Source: Liopterus haemorrhoidalis
Lineage: Eukaryota; Arthropoda; Insecta; Coleoptera; Dytiscidae
Length of the DNA: 64,000 bases
NCBI GenBank assembly: GCA_963971575.1
Contig: OZ020625.1
Location: 12,253,646 to 12,317,645, forward strand
Reading direction: 5' to 3'
Shown here: positions 56,854 through 64,000 of the stretch, piece by piece
Layout of the letters: each line of letters starts with the position of its first letter
Position numbering within the stretch: the first letter of the stretch is position 1
Position numbers and translations under genes: made by a program
Notes under the pieces: model-generated
Told to the model about the DNA's origin: nothing
The model's input: only the letters and a program-made list of their open reading frames with translations
Database searches by the model: none

Positions 56854-57227
56854 AACAAAGTGACGTAAGACACAAAAATATATAAATCTTATATGAACTT
56901 GGCAGCGACAACTATATCAGTAGCGGCTGGTGAGTAAAATATTTGGGGGGACACTTTTTTTCCCATATATATCTATTAAAATATAGTCGTACGAGAAAAA
57001 AGTAAATAAATAAAAAATACCTGAAAATATGTTCTGCAACTAGAAAAACTGACAAATCTGGCACTATTTATTAAGATTTATGGTCAATATTATTATTATC
57101 ATTTTTGTAGTTATTACTTCTATTATTTTATTATTATTATTAAAATTGCAATATTATTAAGACAATGCTTTGTAGTCAGAAACATAACATATTTGGTTAT
57201 TAATTAAGCAGATACCTACACATGTAT

Positions 57228-57473
57228 TTAAATATTAGATTTAACCTTTTCGTTATGTTCTTTAATTGAACGTTTATATGCAGTATCAAGTTGAAATCGT
57301 ATATTTACCGAACCCAGCGTGGTAAATTTGACCGAATAATGCATATGTTTATGAGACACATTATGTTTAAGAACTTTATCTTTGAAATGTTTAATATCTT
57401 TAACACTATTTACTGTCTTTATTTCATATGCGTCTGATGAGCAAATCAAACACACGAAACAAAAAAAAAACAT
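57228..57473 (-). pseudogene. hAT transposase N-terminal fragment (ZMYM1/TTF type)
   Basis: 81 codons with DIKHFKDKVLKHNVSHKH, then LGSVNIRFQLDTAYK and RSIKEHNEKVKSN. The pattern (H-x-F... KHExSxxH ... NIRxQLDxAxRxxIxxHNExVxxN) matches the segment following the TTF zinc finger in ZMYM1-like hAT transposases. The zinc finger itself and the catalytic RNase H-like core are not present. The flanking sequence is non-coding. Confidence 0.75.
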
Positions 57474-57599
57474 TTATTTATCACATCCACACAACCAATT
57501 TGTATTTAAATATTGTTTTTCACTAAACTTTCTATTAAATGTTCTATTTCCATTTTTATCCTGTTGGGAAATATTTAATTTTGGCCGATGAGGACCCAT

Positions 57600-58225
57600 A
57601 TTTTTACCGACCGCCAACATATATAAGGGAGGTATTGTGATCATACCGATTTCGAGATTTCGTTGGATCTCCACGAATTGAGGTCCCTACATAACGGTTT
57701 GACTATTTTTAGCATGATGTCTGTCCGTCTGTCCATCTGTTCGTCCGTCCATCTGTCCGTCTGCCTGTCTGTTTGTGTACATGTGTAGAGCAAATTCGGC
57801 TAAAATGATTTTTATGAAACTTCATATTTAAGCTTCTACCATCAATGGCACGAGTTGATCAACTTTTGGTAAAAATCGGTTGACTAAAAATGGGAATTTA
57901 CTCGTGTCGATTTTAAGATTTTTGCGAATATTTAGCAACAGAAAAAATATTTCGAAAAAATTTATTTAACAAAAGTTGCTATAAATGCAATAACTTATAA
58001 CTTTTATTTGAGATGTTTTTTGATGAAACGAAAAATTTGTCGTAAATTTTTCTAAAATTTTTTCCAAGTCTCAAATTTTTATACTTATATGTAACGTTTC
58101 CATGGTCATGATAAATAATATCTCTGTTAGAAAATATTAGGCCAAGTTATTTCTTCTCTGCATATTTTATACAAGTACTTTATAATGGCGGTCGGTCCTG
58201 TGGTGGCCACAGCTGATTTTTTATT
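57600..58225 (+). repeat. CTGT/CCGT-bearing ~620 bp repeat, copy 3
   Basis: Starts ttaccgaccgccaacat and ends gtggccacagctgatttttt. The TCCG/TCTG run is at 57720-57775. Same orientation as copy 1. Confidence 0.8.
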
Positions 58226-58245
58226 AATAATTTTGTTTCATAGTT

Positions 58246-58300
58246 AAGCACGTTAGTTTTATTAAAATATACAGTATATTTTAATAAAACTAACGTGCTT
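58246..58300. repeat. Perfect 26 bp inverted repeat with 3 nt spacer
   Basis: aagcacgttagttttattaa...tatacag is followed by its exact inverse ending aactaacgtgctt. Confidence 0.9.
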
Positions 58301-58365
58301 CATTCGATTCATTTTCACGTTTAAGTACTTGTCACAAATCACAACGACCGAACTAAGCTACGGGA

Positions 58366-58665
58366 CAGGACCGCCCCTAGCATTTGCGGGGCCTGGGGCA
58401 AAACTGTAATTGCGGGGCCCCAAAACTGGATTTGCGGGGCCCCATCTATATATATATTGAATAAAGATATTTTCTTTAATATTATTAACTATTAACAAAG
58501 TACACATACTTATATTCAATGAAGATATAATTTTTTCCAACTATTTATAAAACTTGGAATAATATTTTTAATGTATTTTATTATTTGATGGTCGAAGTGC
58601 GGGGCCCTTAAAGGCGCGGGGCCTGGGGCAGGTGCCCCACTTGCCCCCGCATAGGGGCGGCCCTG
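58366..58665. mobile_element. hAT-type MITE, 300 bp
   Basis: Ends CAGGACCGCCCCTA and (inverse) CAGGGCCGCCCCTA; perfect 8 bp duplication ctacggga (58358-58365, 58666-58673). GGGGCC-rich near both ends. Nested in the hAT at 56918-59029. Confidence 0.9.
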
Positions 58666-59029
58666 CTACGGGACACTGGCCGTAATTCACTAATACATAC
58701 AACACTAACCTTCTCCGCTGTTGCCGTTACTAGTAAATTTTTGCTACATATGTAAATAAGAACATTAGATATTGCATGTGGCAACGCTGTATCTTGGGAC
58801 ACTCCGTGGAGTGTCCTTCCGGACGTTGCTGTCTTGATTTAAATTTTTTAAATCTAACATTTATATGAAAAATCTTTGAATAAGAAATAATAAAAATAAA
58901 AATATGCAGATATATCTAACTACTTTAATGCAATTTTAAAGAAGTATAAATAAAGTATTAAATTTAGTTTTTTATTAAAATTTTTTAGGAGGGCACTGTC
59001 CCAGCGCCTCCCTGTCTCAGCCGCCACTG

Positions 59030-59367
59030 AGCTATATACCTGACAGATTAATAGAAATATGAAATGTTACCTGTAGATAAAATCTTCAACAAACAGCATG
59101 TCTTATTTTGTGTAAATTACATAACATTTTTTAAAATGTAGTGTGATATTTTATACAACTTTAAGATATGTCCGACATATGCGTTATACGACTTATGACA
59201 TTTTTGTGTTTTACGTAAATAATACCGTCTCTCGACCATGCATTAGTGAAGCCGTATTTCTCAGTTGCCGTTTTTAAAAGATTTACATTATAGATAGTAA
59301 GATCCTCTTTAATAACAATACTAGAACCTTTCATTTTTTTTTAAGACTATACACACGCGCACGTTCA
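59030..59367. other. Unassigned intronic sequence
   Basis: AT-rich; no element ends or exons seen between the hAT element and the ORF1 fragment. Confidence 0.4.
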
Positions 59368-59802
59368 TTATATGTTGCAAATTTGAAGAATTGTTCTAGG
59401 TTTATCACTCATTTTTTTACCAACGCGATGTGTTCTGTCCAGAGAGATTCTATTAATGTCTAAGTTTAAATTGTTGTGGAAGATGTTGAGCACTAGATCA
59501 TCGGTGTCTTCATTCTCCTGCTCGGGCGCTCCAAAGATTCTGAGCGAATTTCGACGGGAGTACTGGTCGAGTTGACGGATTCGATCTTGGGCGTCGTTTA
59601 ACTCCTTTTCTTTCTCGTTCAGCTTCGATTCCAAAATATTAGATTTTTCACTAACCTCTTTAAGTTTATCTTCATATTTTTTTATAACGATAGCAAAGAG
59701 AATTTTCGCTAGTTCCTCTAGAACCGCCGGTGTTTTCAGCGTCTCGTTTACCATTTTAATAATTTCATTCTCCGTGTTCCCATTGGGACTTTTGGAGCTT
59801 TT
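59368..59802 (-). pseudogene. Non-LTR retrotransposon ORF1 fragment (coiled coil plus RRM start)
   Basis: The frame reads SSKSPNGNTENEIIKMVNE, then about 50 residues of heptad-like coiled coil (KKYEDKLKEVSEKSNILES, KLNEKEKELNDAQDRIRQL), then DQYSRRNSLRIFGAPE and DRTHRVGKK. Coiled coil followed by QYSRRNxLRIxGxPE and DRxHRxG is the standard layout of ORF1 proteins in L1-, CR1- and related non-LTR elements. It is cut at 59803 by a Harbinger-like insertion and stops early at 59368. Confidence 0.75.
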
Positions 59803-60383
59803 ATGCCTCATTTTCATGCGGGTGTTGGAAGTGTGGACCAAAAAATTCAACCAATAGGATCGCTTTATTTTGAAAAAACCCGTACCATGGTATCGTAGGC
59901 GCGGTGTCGCAAGTTCAGAAATTTCAACTCTAGCGCCGGCCGCACCGTCGAAACCATAGAAACAGATATATTTTTTCGGAATGGTGAATTGGTTGGTGTC
60001 ATTCTCATGTAATTGAAATAACTCTCTGTGTCTGTTAGCCTCATTTCTTGCAACAAGTTAAAATAATCACCCTGTTGCCGTCTATTTTTATATATGGGGC
60101 GTACCCACCATTGCTTTTCTTCATATCGCATTAAGTCTAAATATGCATAAAAAAGAGCTAGACGTCTCCTTCGATTTGACGACATATTTAATGAAATTGA
60201 AAAACCGTTTACTCCAAACACTTGTATAAACTTTTAGGTTAAATTTGGGTTATATACAAATGTCAAAACCGAAAACGCGCCCTTATCACGCCTCCAACCC
60301 CACCATGAAATTCGAACTTGTAAATATAACACCACGCCTCTCACCCCTGTCACGCCTTTGACACTACCATGAAAATGAGGCAT
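59803..60383 (-). mobile_element. Harbinger-like element, copy 2
   Basis: 16 bp inverted ends ATGCCTCATTTTCATG at both ends, as in 29715-30161. The minus frame 60221-59865 reads SSNRRRRLALFYAYLDL, WWVRPIYKNRRQQGDYF and ESYFNYMRM. This is the N-terminal region preceding the nuclease domain in PIF/Harbinger transposases (RRxxWVHPxxxxRxxxGxYxxL ... YFRM). The DDE nuclease itself is deleted. Confidence 0.8.
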
Positions 60384-60439
60384 TACCCGAACGAGTTTGA
60401 GAAATTTAAACAATTATTATTCATGCGAATGAAAAATAA

Positions 60440-61990
60440 TAAAATATTTTTTAGCTGCACTTATACCAAGTAAGATACTTCACTCCAACATGCAACAAGA
60501 TCTCGATAGTATCACTGCATGGTGCACAATATGGCTTCTTCCCCTCAACATTTCCAAATGCCAAGTGATTCACTTAGGAAAGAATAACACAGGACATCAG
60601 TACCACATAATGGGCAATGCTATCCAACGCGTCGAGTCTAGAGTTGATTTAGGAGTCACTATAACCTGGAATCTCGACTGGTTCACTCACATTCTCCAAG
60701 TAGTCAAAAAGGCAAATAAAGTTTTCTACCTGGTCGGTAAATCTTTCCCACCGCTTACTCCTACACTATTTCGCAAAATGTACCTACCCTATATCCGCCC
60801 ACTCCTTGAATTTGCATTTGTTGTATGGGCGCCTTATTTACAACGCGACATACAGTTGTTAGAAGGAGTTCAGAGACGAGCTACCAAACTCCTGAGAAGT
60901 TTAAGGCACCTGCCATATAATGTTCGTCTAGAAAAACTCGATCTCCCACTACTGGCAGATCGAAGAACCCGTGGTGACCTGATCCAGATGTATCGAATAA
61001 CAACTGGAAAATTCTCCGCAGACATGTCCGCATTATTTCAACTTAAGGCTGCGTACAACCCCCGGAGGTTACTAGTTTCTTATACAAAACTAACAATATG
61101 AAATAAAATTAGTATCAATCTATACATCAAATTTTGCACCGAATTTGTATCTATCTAATAAGATAGTTTTAATTGTAGAAACATTTATAGTAAAAATATT
61201 ATCGCTCAATAACTTAAAAATAGACATCAGCGATATTGTTCTGTAATTTTTTAAATCTATTTGTGGGTTTCGAATAACTTTTATATTTATATAGTTTTGA
61301 GTAGAAATGTTCAAATAATACGTCAATTTTTTTTCGACTTGATTACTTATAGTTTAGAGCTTTCGTCGAAAAATATTATACTTAAAGATAATAGAGTGCC
61401 ACTTGGTACACGTATTCTTCGCGAAAAATAAATCATTTTTACCCGTAACACCAATTTTGAAAACCGCGGCAGATTCAAGAGGGCGGCAAAAATAGATTAC
61501 CAAGTAGAATAACTATAAGTAATTTTAACAATACAACAAAATAGTTAAATCATATTTGTAGAATGAAGCTTTAGGTACAATTTGCCGCATCGTACGCAAA
61601 TATGCGTCAATTGGTTTACAAGATGGCGTCTATAATGCAATTTACTTATTAACAACTACCTTACAGTTTTTTCTACAATTAAAAATATCCTATTAGATAG
61701 ATAAAAATTCGCTGCAAATTTTGATGTATAGATTATTGTTTATTTTATTACCAATTATTAGTTTTGTATAAGAAACTATTGAGAACTATAGGGTTGTGCG
61801 CCGCCTTAATGCTGAAGTACGTCTTCGTGGTCACCACATAAAGTTTAAGCATGAAAAATACCGCACTCAACAACGTGAAAACTTCCTGTCCAACCGTATA
61901 TTCGACATCGGGAATTCTCTCCCGGATGAAGCAGTCTCGGCCCACTCCATCAACAATTTTAAAAACAAAATTGCCTTCCTGTTTTCTTAA
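60440..61990 (+). pseudogene. CR1/Jockey-type ORF2 3' half, split by a TIR element
   Basis: 60490-61070 encodes MQQDLDSITAWCTIWLLPLN, KCQVIHLGK, RVDLGVTITWNLDWFTHI, FVVWAPYLQRDIQLLEGVQ and LPLLADRRTRGDLIQMYRI. After the inserted element (61073-61778) the C terminus resumes at about 61779 with NYRVVRRLNAEVRLRGHHI, QQRENFLSNRIFDIGNSLP and a stop at 61988-61990. The resumption is one base out of frame. RT catalytic motifs A-C are upstream of the truncation and absent. The whole C-terminal domain (RGHxxK ... NFxSNRxxxxWNSLP-like) is otherwise well preserved. Confidence 0.85.
61073..61778. mobile_element. TIR element with long inverted repeats, inserted in the CR1-type ORF
   Basis: Outer 21 bp TAGTTTCTTATACAAAACTAA are exact inverses. 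Imperfect inversion continues for roughly another 80-100 bp (gaatttgtatctatctaata on the left, its inverse on the right). TA at each border is consistent with a TA duplication. The interior has no recognised coding region. Confidence 0.8.
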
Positions 61991-62118
61991 AAATTTATAC
62001 TAATTGCTGTATACGTATATTGATGTTACCTCTTTTGTTTACCAGTGTATATTCTGTATTGTAACATTTTTAATTGTTATTTATATCATTGATCACAACA
62101 AACCACTGGCTTCTGCTA

Positions 62119-63285
62119 TAGTCGGATTGGTAATAGGTGACTGTTCGTTGCTACAAGTATCGATATACAATACTATATGCTTTCTCTGTCTATATCATTA
62201 TAATTATTTTATACCCATAGTATAGTGACGGTAGTTGTCAACTAACCTTCCAAATTATTTTAATAAAAAACAAAGCATTAGAATGAAACGGAATGATTCG
62301 TAGATATCTTTACTAATTTGAGCACGAAAATAAATTTACAGCAGTACTCAAACAAACAAAATTATTAATTTTAAGGTAATAATTATAAATACGCAAAAAC
62401 TTATACTCATACGTAAATTTTGGATTATAATTTGTTGTTTAATTAAATTAAATTTTTATGTTTGTTAAAGTACTAAGTAATAAAATATTAAGTAAAAATA
62501 TATTTATTCATATAATATATTGCTACAAGTTGTATTTAAATGTTTATTTTTATTTAAAAAAATAGTCACTGTAATGCATGATATCGTCGTCATCTGAACT
62601 ATCGCTGTCATTTCTTGTATTTATTATTATTGGATTAATATCATCAACAATCCTTTCCCTTTTCCACCATTCATTTATTAAATATTCGATTTTTTAACAG
62701 ATTTCGCCCAAGTTTCACAACTAATTTGAACACAGGCTACTTGCCACATTTTCAAAACTTCGTTATCACTATATCCGTTTTGACCAATATGTCTATCATA
62801 ATAATTTTTTGTTATACCCCAAATTAGTTCAATGGGGTTAAACTGGCAGTGATAAGGAGGTAATCTTAGTACTTCATGACCATACGTTTGTAGCAATGTA
62901 TCAATAAAATAAACTGGTTCAGATTTTAATTTCCTTCGTTTTTTCGTGTTTTGTTCGTGAGAAGTTCAGATTTATTACATTTTATAATTCTACGAATTGT
63001 TGATTCCGAAATCTTTAAGGCAACTGCTACTCTTTGACGAATACAAGATAGAGAAATAAGTGGCCCATTGTTCGGAATTAAAATATTCCAGCAGATTTAA
63101 AATTAAAGTTTGTAAATTTAATAATTGGCCGCAAGATCTATTAATTAATATTATTAACAGACACTGACAGCTAAGACAAATAACAAAAAACATTTTTAAA
63201 ATCGCTGAAAAATGGTAACTAGATTATTATATAAATGCTCTACTTGATACATACATGTAACAGTCACCTATCAGCAATCCGACTT
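62119..63285 (-). mobile_element. DDE transposon, internally deleted copy 2 (inverted relative to copy 1)
   Basis: Ends TAGTCGGATTGGTAATAGG and (inverse) GCAATCCGACTT. It has the same remnants as 1503-2661 on the minus strand: C-terminal GHEVLRLPPYHCQFNPIELI (62678-62896, slightly more complete here, with WGITKNYYDRHIG) and the N-terminal part at 62990-63193. Frame breaks differ from copy 1, so the deletion predates both insertions. Confidence 0.85.
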
Positions 63286-63500
63286 TATAATCAGTGTAAT
63301 GATAATAATAAAACATTCAACCAAATGAACAAGTTGGCCACCGTCCAATTGTTCACCTGTTAACCTGGTTGATCACTTTCGTTAAAATGAACTGTTTACA
63401 TGGTTCACTTTGGTTGATTCCCCTGTATTACTAGTGGGAGCTTCGTATAAATGCAGGTTTACTTACAAATCATGTATACAGAAAAAATCTTAATACTTAC

Positions 63501-63860
63501 TTATAAAAATAATTTCATTTCCATGACCACCAAAACCTCCCTTCCCGCCATGTCCGCCATCAGATCCTTTGTTTGCCTTACATCCTTCAAATAAAGACAT
63601 TTGCATAAGGAAGCTGAAGACAAGGTAAACCGCAAGGAAAAGTGCCACGCCAGCATTAGGAACGCAACGACCACCAGTCCATGCCTTTAAAAGTCCTGGT
63701 CCCACTGCCGAACCACTAGGTTTACAGGACATATTTTTAGGACAGTTGTCTTCAGCATGTCTGCCTTCAGTACCAATAATACCATCGTTAGCGTCCCCAC
63801 CTCGTCCTCCGCGAGAAGTGATTATTAAATTTTTAGAATTTTCAATGTCGTCAGCTACAC
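63501..63860 (-). CDS. Host gene, exon a (first exon in the window, internal)
   Basis: The acceptor is TATATTGCAG (63862-63861 and above) and the donor is GTAAGT (from 63500). Incoming phase 1, outgoing phase 1. It encodes about 120 residues: a short acidic start, GGRGGDANDG, a Cys-Pro-Lys and Cys-Lys-Pro region, TGGRCVPNAG, then a ~22-residue hydrophobic stretch (VALFLAVYLVFSFLMQMSLF). The last third is GCKANKGSDGGHGGKGG followed by FGGHG. The hydrophobic stretch could be a membrane segment or a buried strand pair. The Gly-Gly-x repeat continues the style of exon b's start. No plausible initiator Met: the open frame is continuous to the acceptor, so the true start is in an exon outside the window. 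Confidence 0.8.
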
Positions 63861-63935
63861 CTGCAATATAAAGAACTTTGAGGTTCTGACCTTAAAGGGA
63901 ACACAGAGTTAATCTAAAATAAAATTTTTAACCAA

Positions 63936-63960
63936 TAACCTAACCTAACCTAACCTAACC
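63936..63960. repeat. Interstitial (CCTAA)5 run
   Basis: Five perfect taacc units, the complement of the TTAGG telomere repeat of most insects. Too short and isolated to be a telomere. Confidence 0.7.
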
Positions 63961-64000
63961 CAATTATGCAAATGCATTGTTTTAGGGAAAAAAATTCGGT

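Larger units (their letters stand above)
52490..56860 (-). mobile_element. CR1/Jockey-type non-LTR retrotransposon, nearly complete but decayed
   Basis: On the minus strand: endonuclease (56853-56092), post-endonuclease linker (54950-54514), fingers (54563-54225), palm (54174-53591), thumb and C terminus (53426-52836) and an AT-rich 3' end with AATTTGAATTT repeats near 52500. A 1050 bp tRNA-module repeat (54976-56025) splits the endonuclease from the linker. Confidence 0.85.
56918..59029. mobile_element. hAT element, 2.1 kb, ZMYM1-like
   Basis: Ends CAGTAGCGGCTGGTGAG and (inverse) CTCAGCCGCCACTG. Flanks aactatat and agctatat (8 bp, one change). It holds a transposase fragment, the 620 bp repeat copy 3, a 55 bp perfect hairpin and a smaller hAT element. 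Confidence 0.85.

Noticed and set aside
63936..63960. Chromosome end
   Set aside because: Only five units, with ordinary sequence and gene structure on its left and non-repeat sequence on its right.

Overview
This is animal nuclear DNA, most probably from an insect or other arthropod. It is AT-rich, has spliceosomal introns, and carries a mix of Penelope-like, RTE, CR1/Jockey, Tc1/mariner, hAT, Harbinger and Helitron elements. There are long (TA)n tracts and one short run of CCTAA, the insect-type telomere motif. I see no bacterial-style gene organisation and cannot name the species.

The only host gene I can support runs on the minus strand across the whole window. Six exons (63501-63860, 46033-47175, 29157-29338, 21870-22164, 6717-7010, 307-1391) have canonical GT/AG splice sites and phases that agree at all five junctions (1,1,0,1,1). 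They end in a TGA stop and an AATAAA signal. The visible part encodes 1119 residues; the 5' end lies beyond the right edge. The product looks extracellular: Gly-rich (GGxGG) blocks, many N-glycosylation sequons and cysteines, then a long helical part with two hydrophobic stretches, and a C-terminal region with no recognised domain. I do not recognise the family.

The five introns (about 16.3, 16.7, 7.0, 14.9 and 5.3 kb) are almost entirely transposable elements, many nested. From low to high coordinate: intron 5 (1392-6716) has a DDE-transposon deletion derivative, an RT remnant, a repeat with a tRNA-like module, and a 2 kb hAT element. Intron 4 (7011-21869) has a solo LTR, an RTE element, a repeat array, two Penelope-like elements, a Jockey fragment and a 2.5 kb long-TIR element resembling Academ. 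Intron 3 (22165-29156) has a Tc1 element, an I/Outcast-like wreck with a hAT inside it, and another tRNA-like repeat. Intron 2 (29339-46032) has a 2.9 kb Helitron made of ~290 bp tandem repeats, mariner, CR1, Tigger and several hAT copies, a 400 bp two-phase microsatellite, and a retrotransposon ending about 15 nt from a splice donor. Intron 1 (47176-63500) has a 4.6 kb composite hAT, a CR1 element split by a tRNA-like repeat, a second 2.1 kb hAT, a Harbinger-like element, a CR1 3' end, and a second copy of the DDE derivative seen in intron 5.

Most intronic elements carry frameshifts, stops or deletions, so no autonomous mobile element is predicted here. The points most worth pursuing are the unrecognised glycine-rich/helical gene, the Academ-like element, and the repeat family with a conserved tRNA-like module.
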